This document shows, piece by piece, positions 1 to 10,122 of a stretch of 34,743 nucleotides of DNA (position 1 is its first letter; each line of letters begins with the position of its first letter). The stretch spans positions 17,183 to 51,925 of the forward strand of contig NW_014040503.1 in the NCBI RefSeq assembly GCF_001186125.1, written 5' to 3'. The translations under genes and the position numbers were made by a program. The notes beneath the pieces are model-generated. The model was not told where the DNA came from, did not search any database, and saw only the letters and a list, made by a program, of their open reading frames with translations. Source of the stretch: Sphaeroforma arctica JP610. Taxonomy: Eukaryota > Opisthokonta > Ichthyosporea > Ichthyophonida.

Positions 1-32
1 ACACACGCATACACACACACACACACGCACAC
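1..32. repeat. CA microsatellite at window edge
   Basis: An ACACAC run with occasional GC interruptions; it probably continues to the left of the window. Confidence 0.85.
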
Positions 33-416
33 CTGTACCTATTTGCTGTCGTTAGGCACTCACTAAATTCGGCAGGCGTTCTTCTCATATCGTGTGTCTC
101 ATTACTGTAGCAAATGTACAAAGTAAAAAAAGGACCATCAATTAAAGCACGGAACATGAAGTAAAAAGGCGCAGCATGGATCGTATACGAACTGTAATAT
201 ATAGTGCTGAAGCTATGTGCATTTCTTGTACTTTTACATGCACAGGTATCTTTATTATTATTCTGTTTTTATCCACACAAGACATTGTAGATGTGTGAGT
301 CGGTTGTCAGTTGTCACACACACCCCGGCATTTTGAATCTGACAAAAATAGGAAAATCACTTTATTTATTTATTTTGCGTCGAACCCAGGTGTCATCAGA
401 AAAATTACAGCGCTGG

Positions 417-534
417 AAAGTCACTAAATGTACATAAAAGAGTCTAAATGTACTTTTTAAATTTCTAAAGAAAATTAAAAAATTGGGCAATTAGAAAACG
501 TACCCGTAAATATGTATGTACATTTAGTGACTTT
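417..534. repeat. 118-base fold-back repeat with 20-base perfect arms
   Basis: Bases 417-436 (AAAGTCACTAAATGTACATA) are the exact reverse complement of 515-534, separated by 78 AT-rich bases. A partial third copy of the arm (AGTCTAAATGTACTTTT) follows the left arm directly. It could be a small MITE-like remnant or a hairpin. No target-site duplication was identified. Confidence 0.6.
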
Positions 535-819
535 TATAGTATTTCGAGACATATGAACTCGCCAGGGGAGACGCGGCGCAGGGCATCCTCTCCAAATATT
601 TTCCAGAAAGACTTGTTGCTAGATAGATCTTACGATGGTCGCCGATTGCTTATTGTCGAATTGCTCTGTGTGTTTAGCACATAATGTTTTTAAAGTTGCC
701 GTTCCTACATTCTGCGAATCCGTGAAATGTCAAATAGTGGTAAGTGGAACGTACGTAATTTTGACATGTTGCGCTATTATAGATTATGTCGGGTTTAGAA
801 TCTCGTCTTTCCTATCTCA

Positions 820-1026
820 ATTTAACTCCCGTAGAGTGGCCAGGTGTTCCTTAGCAATGTCCGTACAGAACATGTCACAGAAAGTTATCTCGGCGCTGAC
901 TTCATGCTTAAGAAAGTAAGCAAATATCATGCCGCAATTGTTGACACCGACGAGTTTCATGTTGATGACAATGAGAGGCCCGCTTCGAGATCAACGTGGA
1001 ATGTCTTGCCAGGGGCGGATTAGGTA
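820..1026 (+). mobile_element. Possible Ty3-like protease-region scrap, fossil
   Basis: A short plus-strand open stretch has strongly protein-like composition and includes YLGADFMLKKVSKYHAAIVD, which resembles the end of Ty3/gypsy retropepsins (ILGADFL ... VD). It is degraded, and no reverse transcriptase could be recognised next to it. It could belong to an old element different from the one at 29.6-34.1 kb. The call rests on one short motif. Confidence 0.33.
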
Positions 1027-2393
1027 TCCGAATCTTTGGCGGCATCGGAGACAGGACGTCGACACATTTTATCTTTGACATAAGCAGGACAGGAGGATGT
1101 GAATATGCTGAGACACCAGTCTGAGATGAAGAAATTTTTTAATGGGGGGTACCGTGTGCTTATTGTTACCCATTAGTGCTCTACAGAAATCTCTTCCGAG
1201 TCATTGCCGGAAAAGGTTTCTTTGTATTATCTACATGTGAGTGGAGTTGTTTTAGTGTCTGTATGAAGCCTTTACACATTCTTGCCGTTTAGGTTCGCGA
1301 GGGTCGCACACCATGTTTTCTTGGTGAAATGGTATACTCTCATTGATGTAGAGCTGTGGCTGGTGACTAGATTGATAGAGGGGTGTACGGTCCTCCAAAT
1401 TGCAGTATATTATGACCTGAGCATTTTTAGAACTTGTAACAAAACTATATTGAATGGACCGGACGGTTCTATGTCGTGTTTTATAAATTAGTCCGAATGT
1501 AGCTTTCAATTGTCAGTATTTTCACTGTCGATGACATAAAAAGCCCCATTTTTTTTTTTGCCAGCCGTAAGCTCAATTCGGTTACACGCGTCCTTGTATT
1601 TTAGGCAATACCTCGCAGATAAGCCAGGCTGTTCGGGAAGGGGGCGAGGGGTGAGGTACCATACACTCCAGCAAGAGTTGACAGTGGGTGACTGAACTGG
1701 GTAAAAATATCGATATAACCTGACTGTATCTTGTAGCTTAAAACGAAATCGACCTCATACTGTAGTGCGTCATCGACCTCATCGACTAGTTATCGTCCGG
1801 CTTGTTAGAGTTACACGCGAGCGGTGGCAAGGCGAATATATGTTCTACCCTTTTGTCATGTAGTTGCTTATGTTCAACAGAAAACATTATGTTGTTTATA
1901 TGTTTCAATTAGGGTTTACATTGACATTGCTAAACTGATCGGCTTGTCATTGCGTGACGTGTGCGATATTCCGACGAAACTCACGAATCGAGTTCGAGAA
2001 TGTGCTGGAAATGGCGATGTGTCTTTTCGATATCACAGTATCTAAGAACAATACCAATTGTGTAGGCCCATGTAGAGGACGTCCTCGAGTGATAAAAAAA
2101 ATCAAGCAAGCGATCATTACTTCGACGAGAGGCATGATGCGACTTATCTGATGTCATTTATTAAAGATCATACTGCAAAACTATGGCACCGTCGATATTG
2201 TACGAAAGTGCGGCCGCTGAGTATGGCAAGACTATAGTATTGTTGAGATCACTTTTATGATAAGCGGTAACTATAAAGGGATAGTCGGATAGCACATATC
2301 TAAACATTTATGAGGAAACTATATTTGCCCATCTGCTAAAGGTAATAGATCATCATTTCCGCATATACATATGCATGTATTTTTTTGTGGTGG

Positions 2394-2741
2394 GTTTTGT
2401 GCCATTGAACTATTTGGCATTTGGCAGTGCTATAGTACGTACTGTAAATTAATGCATTATGCATATAGTTGCGTCCATTTGAAATTTTTATCTGGTTCTA
2501 GTAGGGATATCCGACAGGTTTATCACTTTTGACACTAACAATTCTTTTGTATCGTATTGTTATGGTAGTTTTGTGCCAGTGAACTATTTGGCACTTGACA
2601 GTGCTTTAGTAGGCACTGTAAATTGATGCATTATGCATATAGTTGCAGCCATTTGAGATTTTAACTTATTCTAGCAGGGATAATCGACAGGTTGTTGCTT
2701 TTGACACTCTACAATACAGTTGTATCGTACTAGTTTTAACT
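2394..2741. repeat. Diverged tandem doublet, period about 174 bases
   Basis: Two adjacent copies, 2394-2567 and 2568-about 2741, share landmarks in the same order: TTTTGTGCCA, GAACTATTTGGCA, TGCATTATGCATATAGTTGC, CGACAGGTT and TTTTGACACT. They differ by scattered substitutions and small indels. No coding capacity was recognised. Confidence 0.8.
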
Positions 2742-2957
2742 GAATATCCGCTTTGCCCTAGCAACCTTTGTGCTAAACCCTAATTTAGCGAATGGAGTTA
2801 TTTGATCTGAAGGGGCCTTTTGTTCCAGCAAATTTGGATATGTTCTGATTCAAAAGTCAAAGCTTACTCATGGGAGTACACGATTCATATATGGTCTAAA
2901 CTTCTCGATTTAAGTCGAACGGGATATAGTATCTTAAATACGATCAAGGATGAGCTC

Positions 2958-3145
2958 GACGTCAAGCCAATGAGGCCGCCGCGCTTCTTTCTCCGGTGGA
3001 GATCGATGTGTCGAAAGATGATACTTTTGTGCCGCAGCCTGATTACATTGAGATATCGACACAGCAGTTTGGACCCTTAAAGCGAGCCAGCACGCCATTG
3101 AGTACATCCTTTAATAATATCCAGCTACCGGCACCGTGTCTCAGG
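2958..3145 (+). other. Exon-like patch with GTACGT donor, unassigned
   Basis: A frame of about 62 codons that is richer in G+C than its surroundings. It reads NEAAALLSPVEIDVSKDD, then TFVPQPDYIEISTQQFG, and ends LPAPCLR at a good donor (CTCAG-GTACGT). There is no in-frame ATG and no clear partner exon up- or downstream. It may be a remnant of a host gene or of a mobile element; chance is also possible. Confidence 0.25.
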
Positions 3146-3239
3146 TACGTATGACTTTGTCTACAAAGTTTATGAACAGAAATAGATTCTTACAAAAAGC
3201 CATAATCTAGCTAGCCTACGGGCATTTTTACTTATCTTT

Positions 3240-3625
3240 TGAAGGATTGCGATAGAGAGATTGTAAAAACAATTGTTTGTCAATTTTAGTTTGAATGACT
3301 TGAAAGACTGGAATGATCGTTACTATATGTGTTTACTTTTTTTGCTGTTGTCGTGATCGTTGCATTACCGTTTAAAATCTCACATCGTCACTTAAATCAG
3401 CCACTTACTACTCCTCACCTGCGGTGGTTGACTTTTTGATGGGAGGAGTGTATCCTACGGGCAAATCCATGAAATGCGATAGAGAAGATTGCACAAACTA
3501 TTTTTAGTTAGTATAACTTGATTCATTAATGTATGTTTCTATTTTGTTGCAAGCATCGTGATCGTTGCATGGCGGTTTAAAATCCCAAATCGTCACTTAA
3601 ATCAGCTACTTACCACTTGATGGCC
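3240..3625. repeat. Diverged tandem doublet, period about 205-227 bases
   Basis: Landmarks occur twice in order: GCGATAGAGA at 3249 and 3476, CGTGATCGTTGCAT at 3352 and 3557, then GTTTAAAATC and ATCGTCACTTAAATCAGC. The offset shrinks from 227 to 205, showing indels between copies. More diverged than the doublet at 2.4 kb. Confidence 0.7.
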
Positions 3626-4032
3626 ATGTGACAGTAGAATGTGACGTGAACCAAGCCTATATCTAAATATCAGAACGGTTCCCAAGTGAACACCTCAGAC
3701 TACATTAACATAGATAAAACTACCGGTCTGGACAGTTTGAATGCTTTCCACTTATACGTGATAGACCAGCTAGCTCCTTGACGGTCGTAATGTGAGCAAA
3801 TATAGGCTGTATGAATCTTGAAGATAGACAAGTGACGACCTTAACAATGGGCTATCCAAAACTGTTGATGGCCAATACTTGTCTATTTGTTAGTAGGGCT
3901 TAGATTGATACAACAGACTCGCTTTACCGGGTATATCAAGATTTGGCTATTGCCCTGATCTCGGCCCTTTCTTTCGAGAATGAAGCACTCATTCGTTAAA
4001 ATGACATTAAAAAAAAGTGCTTTCGGCGTCTA

Positions 4033-4368
4033 TATATTATGTGCTTATTTATTTTTATGACTGCATGTTTAGAGTGCATTAAAATTCGCCGTGGGATTAA
4101 TGTTGATCATATGGACTAGAGTGTCATAGAGCATATTTCCATTGGAGAGCTGTAAATAAGTGAGATTTCTTGAAACTGGCCAAATTTTCGATAAAAATTA
4201 TAAAGCAACGAATGGTACTTGGAAGATTATATTATGTTTATTCATTTTTATGATTGCATGTTTAGAGTGCATTTAAATTCGCCGTGGGAATAATGTTGCC
4301 CATGTGAACTAGAGTGTCATATAGTATAATTCCGTTAGAGGGTCACAAATATATGTAATTTCTTGCAG
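4033..4368. repeat. Diverged tandem doublet, period about 193 bases
   Basis: Copies begin near 4033 and 4228 and share TGCATGTTTAGAGTGCATT (4062 and 4255), AATTCGCCGTGGGA and CTAGAGTGTCAT (4116 and 4309). About 55 bases of unrelated sequence separate the aligned parts. Non-coding as far as can be seen. Confidence 0.75.
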
Positions 4369-6296
4369 AATGTCCGTTACTCCGGGATACTGGCAATATC
4401 CTCGGCCATAGTTATCAGCATCAAATGTTTTTTTTTTGGACGGCACATGCCACCCTAAAACTTGCGACAGCCTTTTTTCACCGCCATGACAGAGCGAATA
4501 GATTTGTATTGTTTTTTTTTAAGAGTCATGACACGAATGATCCCAGCACCACGTGAGTCGGGCAGTTGTGCTTTTACGAGTCTTGAGATGTGGTATACCA
4601 ATGTACTGCTATTTAACAGGCACAATGGCAGAACTGCAAAGTAAATGTCAATCAAAATAGGGTATCTGAGCAAAGATAAAGTCCCTATGTGAGGTATCAC
4701 ATTGTCGGTTTTGTCTCGATACAAACAGTGAATAAATAATTTCAATCCATAGGCACATGCCACCAATCTGGTAGCAGCAGGAATATCAGTGATGTCTTAT
4801 GCACGCAAGCGTAGGAACAATGAAATATCCACCTCTGACCTTAGCTTAAACTACAACAGGTATATATCATACAAAAAGAAGCAGTCTCAAAGTAAAAAAT
4901 ACTGTTATGTCATTACAAGTTTGCTATCATTTTGTACCCCTTGTCAACTATCGCTAGGCAGATAATTGCCACGACCTAAACATATCTGAGTAGCACCGAT
5001 GACATTAACTGGCATTCAAAACCCTAAACTTACCCTGTATTCAATTTGTCGATTATAATTTTAACAATCAATATGCACACTAAACTTGCAGGGCTGAAAG
5101 TAGAAAAAATATCGGACTTCCGGACATGCATATCGTTGTAACAAAATCTATTATCTGATGGAGACGCGCCGAGAAATTCATTTCATTGCCATTCAAATAT
5201 GGGCAAACACTTTCCTAAAGTTCACGTGAGATTTGTGAAACCCATTCTCAATTGTTCTTATCATCGGATGTGTCAGTTTTGAGTAAATAAAAGTTATTTG
5301 ATTTCCCTACATCGCGTACCATATTTCAAAGTGTATAAATCAATTGGAAATACTGTCATCGTCATGAATATTTTCGACGCATATAACCGGTGATCTGGCA
5401 GGTTTCTGGCCATTCGCGCGGGATATAAGGGAATGTCCAAAGCTGATGTACTCTGTGTTCGTTAGAATATATTTCAAACTTATATCATCATACACTATGC
5501 GAGACCTAGCAAGTTTAATGCGATAGGTATTATGGACTTGAGCTTTGAATACAAAAATGTTGTTGCAAGCCAATTATTACCTGCTAGTTGAGTTACCTTA
5601 TTTTAGCTTCCATTCCGGGAACAAGATCAGTTGTAGTTTAAGTATCAATCGTCTAATTTTATCAAACGATAATATGTGATCCATATTCGTATAGCACTTT
5701 TATTCTATACGAATGTATCCTTCGTGTTTGTATTTTGCCTGTGAGTCCGTCACACTCTAGCCCGATAAAATAAATAAATATCGCAAGTTGTACGCAAGTT
5801 GTACATTTAAAATTCTAAACATTCTAGCATTTATACTTTTCCTAAAGCGCAACGAAATTAATTTCCAAATTTCCAGTCTGTAAGTGTCTTCATTCGTAGT
5901 CAACCAATTACATCACATTTGCACACTTTGGCTCATGCGTCCTGCGCATACACGTGAATGAATGCGAGCTTAAAAACAGTAATACTGTGCCAAATACTCT
6001 TGTGGGCCAATCAACAATATCATAACAATTTTGGGTTGTATTTCCGTATGCATTTGTATTCACAAGACAATAAAAGATAGCTGCCACGTGGGTGTTGGAT
6101 GCAGGGGATACTAATCCGAAGTGGCATGGCAAGTGATTTACTTCTTTAAGTAGAAGAGTGTCGTGCCAACCAATTCTCAATTTCGCACTGAATATTTAAA
6201 TGTGCTTTACCGCAGTCACACCCAAAGCTTTCAAGTGGCCTTCAAAGAATGTGGTATATGCTGGCCGTGCTCACCATGAAGGTGTTTGCTCCGAAG

Positions 6297-6310
6297 TTTA
6301 TTTTTTTATT
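6297..6310 (-). terminator. Candidate poly(A) signals of the Spt20-like gene
   Basis: Two AATAAA hexamers read on the minus strand (plus-strand TTTATT at 6297-6302 and 6305-6310), about 105-120 bases past the TAA stop. Their position fits 3'-end formation. No cleavage site can be seen from sequence alone. Confidence 0.45.
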
Positions 6311-6415
6311 CGCCGCAAGTTCAGTGTTGGGGACTCGTTACATCGTGGCAAACAACACTATCCATACCCGTGTCACCAACAGGGCTCATCGGGAACAAGC
6401 CAGATAACCAACAAT

Positions 6416-9400
6416 TTAAACTTTGTCTTGGCGAGTTTGCATTTGCGATACTTGGGCCTGGTTTGCATTTTTCTGGCGTGTATGATACGTGCGTGGTAAA
6501 GGCGATGGCTGCGATGATGGAGGTGATTCTGTTGGCTGTAGTGTCGATGTCGATTGCGACTTGGGCAAAAGCTGCGATGGTTGTGTCGACAGTTGATGCT
6601 GCGCATATTGTTGCAAAGGGGTTTGCTGCGACATCTTTATAGGTCCAACGTACCCCTTATGAGCTACCAGTGTTGACGAGCTCTCTGAGTGTGGCTCGCA
6701 GCCTGATTGCTGTGCACATACTCCCAATGCAGATGAGGTGCTCGCCATCTGTTGTTGTGAAATTGGTGTCCCGTCACCTTGCTGTGGGTGTATAGTCAGA
6801 GTGGGTGATGCGCCCTCGAGTTGCAATTGTGACTGCTCGGGTAGCTGTTGTACTTGTGACTCCTGCGCCTTGTCCGGAGGCTGATTCGGGTGCCCTTGCT
6901 GTGGAGGCTTTGCCAATAGCGGAGCGCTATCCAAATTCACTGACGACGACCTTGATACAGGCGGCGGATTCGTAGATTTTGCTTCAACGACGGGTGCTTG
7001 CTCCGTATTTGATTGACTGGTGCGCAAGTGCGAGTCGCTTGCAATGGGCTGTATATGTGTTGTGCTAGGCATCGACTGACAGCTTATATGTGGTGAATCG
7101 CTGGCAGATGCTTGTGGTAGTTCAGAGGACAGCTGGGGCTGATTACTGGACGATGACAATTGTGTGGTCGGCAGTTTGCTTTGATCGGTGGGCGCCAGAG
7201 ACGATGTGGCGGCTAGTTGTAGCTGGCTAGACGACTGCGAATGACCGGGCATTGGCTGTGATTGGCCGGTGGATAGCTGTGCTCCACCGACTGAAGGCTG
7301 TGAAGTATCGGCAGACCATTGCGCCTGAGTAGCAGACGGCTGTGACTGACCTGCTAATGGCCTGGATTGGCCAGCAGGCAGTTGAGATTGACTAGCAGAC
7401 TGGGTTAGGATTTGACGTTGATGTTGAGCGCTGTACTGGGTGCTATTCAATCGACTGCTTTGTTGGGTCTGGTCGTTATTTACCTGACTAATTTGCTGTG
7501 TGCCAGAGTGTGAAATCTGAGGAGAGCTGAGTTTCGTATGCATTAGTCCGTTGGAATGTGCAGTAGACATTTGTGCAGCCCATGTATTTGCTCCTGGTGT
7601 GTTTCGATTACCTGGAGATGCATCTGCGACGCTAGCCCTCACACCCGCCCCATCACCACCTAGAGCGGGTGATGTGGTCAAGGTAGCCGATTTCATGTCA
7701 CGGGCGACCATAGGCTGCACGGCACCTACAGTGCCAGATGTACTAGTCGCTGTGCCATAATTATAGCCAACAGTGGCTGCGGCGGTCTCGCACCCGATTG
7801 CACGCGTGTCTGTCTGTGGTAAATTGGCGTTGGCATTGGTATTATTTGTACCAAGTGTTTGGATATCGGGCGATGTAGACGTAGTTGTAGTGGAATTGTT
7901 GGATGATGTGTACGTTGCATGCATTGAGTGTGCAACAAACTTTGTTTTCGGTACATTTGTAGGCTGTACATTGGAAGTAGTGGATGAAGCGATTGATGTG
8001 TTATAGGTTGCGTGGGGCTGCTGTGGTGGACCTGACTGTGTATATAAGGTTGCTGCTGACATTGAAGCCGTATTTGTTGGAGGTAAATTCGCTGAATGTG
8101 AGCTGATGGCGTGTGCATTTTTGCCTGATGGTATACGTGTATGTTGCGCTGACTGCACTTGTGGCCGTGACAGCTGCTGCACCGACGATGTAACTTCATG
8201 ATTGGTTGATTGTTGTGACAGCTGTGCGCCCGTCACGGGTACCTGGGACACGCCGATGCCAGTATTTGAAAGTGCGCCAATATTTTTATCACTGTACCTA
8301 GCACTACCAGCAATTCCATAACCGTTATTGGGAGTCATGACAGCGGTGCTAACAGTATCAGTACTTTGAGTGTTAGTCTGCTTCGCTTGCTGTGACGCGG
8401 GTTGGTTGACGCGTTGATTTGCGTGCTGCTGATACACAGATGCGCCCGACTGTTTGGACAGGTAGGACGTAGCTGTCGGGGACGCTGTGGATGATGCGCT
8501 CGATCGGCGACTGACGGATACTGATGCACGCCTAGCATCCGTGGTTGTACTCGAAGCTGTGCCTGGAGTATTGGGTACAACACTAGATCCTACACTGCCA
8601 TTGACTCCGGCTCCATTGCCACTCGTCGACTGAAAGCCATTCGAGTATGAAGTTGTCACCCTATTCAGCATGCTGCCACTACTGGCACTGTTTAACGCAG
8701 CACCTGGCGTAGTCGTTACAGGAGTACTGTAATGTGTTTGATAGTTGGCCTGGAACGATGTTCGCTTCCCCACTAACTGTTGACTAACATTCGTAGCTTG
8801 TGTACTGCTCACCACCGTAGGCCTAGTACCGTTTAAAGATTGCCTAGTATTATTTACGGATTGCTTGCTTGTTTTTGTTGACATACTGTTGGCATTCATT
8901 GGCAACACCTGTCCCCCGGTCTGCTTAGGCGTGTTGATGGTCGCGGCGTGATTGACGGAAGCATTGTTGGTGGTGTTGGCAGCGTACTGTTTCCCACCAC
9001 TGGCTGCATATTTGCTTGTAAATTGCTTTGAAGAGCTGGTCGCCGATTTGTTTTCATATGTGGGGTTGGCGTATTTTGTCGCCGGATAGTTGGTCTGCAA
9101 TCCATTCGAATTTGGTATATAAGAATTATTCCTTGTGGAAGCGTATGTATTGGACGTGGGCGTCGGTGCATATCCTGTATTGTACGATGATGCGGCACCT
9201 TCAGTTTGGGGCTGTACAGTAGATGGGGCATACGTCTGCTGCGGAATGGCGGTGGTAGTGGTAGGCTGATACACTGCTGATGCAAGGAGTGGGCGTGTAC
9301 CCCCAGCTGTACCCATTGATGCACCTGTGAACTTATTTATGGCCGGAACAGCCCCACCTACGCCTGATGTGGTCTGATGTGATGTCGTAGCATTCACGGT

Positions 9401-10122
9401 TGTGGTGGCAACTGAGGGCGTGCTCATGGCAACAGAGCCGGTAGACGACGTGCGGCGTTCAATCTTGAACTGCTGCTGCATTTGGCGTTGGTTGGGTTTG
9501 GTATGCGGTTTGGTAGCGGCACGCGCAGTATTAGAGTGTTGTGGATATGCTGCTGGTGAAGATGTGGTGGTAGTCGTTACAGTGTTGTATGTCGGATTTT
9601 GCTGCACTGCACTGACTCGTTGCTGATTCTGATGTTGAGTTAAAGGTGCAGTGTTCAGTTGCATGTTACTCTGCACGTAATTTTTGTGTGCCTGTGATTT
9701 ACTGCCCGACATAGCCATACCGCCGAGTTTCTGACTGTTTTGATACGCATTGTGTGACTGGGTTGGTTTCGGTATATTGTTGGTTGTATACGCGGGTAGA
9801 TTCGTGGACGGCAAGGCTGCAGATCCTTGCAATGGTTTGCTGCCGACATCAGACGTTTCAGAAGAGCTAAATTGTGTGTCTGCTGGTACGGGGGTTTTAC
9901 TGATGATTGTACGTGGAGGGTAAAAGGTCTCGTCCTTGGTGCAGACATTGCCTTCTAGTTTGTATAGCTTCTTGAAGTCCATCACGTAATGATCAGCGCA
10001 AGAGTAATCACCCAGCACAAACTGTTTCATTGTTGGCTCCGCACTGCGCGGTAATTTTACGATGCGCAAAATGCCTTCATATACACTGTTCCGATTAAGT
10101 ACGATGTCCAGTCCAGTTGAAC
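6416..10122 (-). other. SPT20: Spt20-like gene, exon 13: second conserved block plus giant Q/S/T/N-rich tail
   Basis: One uninterrupted exon of 1,234 codons and a TAA stop. The first about 60 residues hold STGLDIVLNRNSVYEGILRI, KQFVLGDYSCADHYVMDFKK and LYKLEGN, matching the region of SUPT20H that reads roughly 'YYGKIQP ... FIIGSKTDAERVVNQYQELV'. The rest is low complexity rich in Gln, Ser, Thr, Asn, Ala and Pro with almost no hydrophobic core. Loose repeats of SQP/GQSQ/TQAQ type lie at about 7,130-7,420. It is the longest open frame in the window. Tails of this composition are typical of disordered transcription activators. Confidence 0.85.

Larger units (their letters stand above)
1030..6290. 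other. Intergenic stretch with repeats, no convincing gene
   Basis: Apart from the doublets listed separately, I find no supported gene. Open frames of 60-103 codons exist on both strands, but that length is expected by chance in this much sequence and none carries a recognised motif. A small hairpin (ATTCGTATAG at 5685-5694 with its complement at 5705-5714) and a 12-base direct repeat near 5,782-5,805 are present. One exon-like patch (2958-3145) is described separately. Confidence 0.5.

Noticed and set aside
1954-2151. Frame containing CRGRPRVIKKIKQAI as a Tc1/mariner transposase piece
   Set aside because: Only the GRPR-like string matches; no DDE segment or inverted repeats were found nearby.
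3660-4000. Protein-like short frames (for example NIDKTTGLDSLNAFHLYVID)
   Set aside because: Frames of about 40 codons are common by chance, no family is recognised, and no consistent splice sites link them to the patch ending at 3145.
4455-4766. 103-codon minus-strand frame
   Set aside because: No start context, no motif, and the length is within chance expectation for this sequence.
5340-6180. Minus-strand frames of 77 and 90 codons downstream of the Spt20-like gene
   Set aside because: No motif or splice support; they lie beyond the gene's stop and poly(A) signals.
7726-9324. Open frames on both strands inside the Spt20 giant exon
   Set aside because: They are other-frame shadows of the low-complexity repeat composition.
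9950-10122. Start of exon 13 as an LSM/ataxin-2-type Sm domain
   Set aside because: The VYEGILRI motif resembles LSM14/ataxin-2, but position after the Spt20 core, and similarity to the second conserved block of SUPT20H, explain it better.
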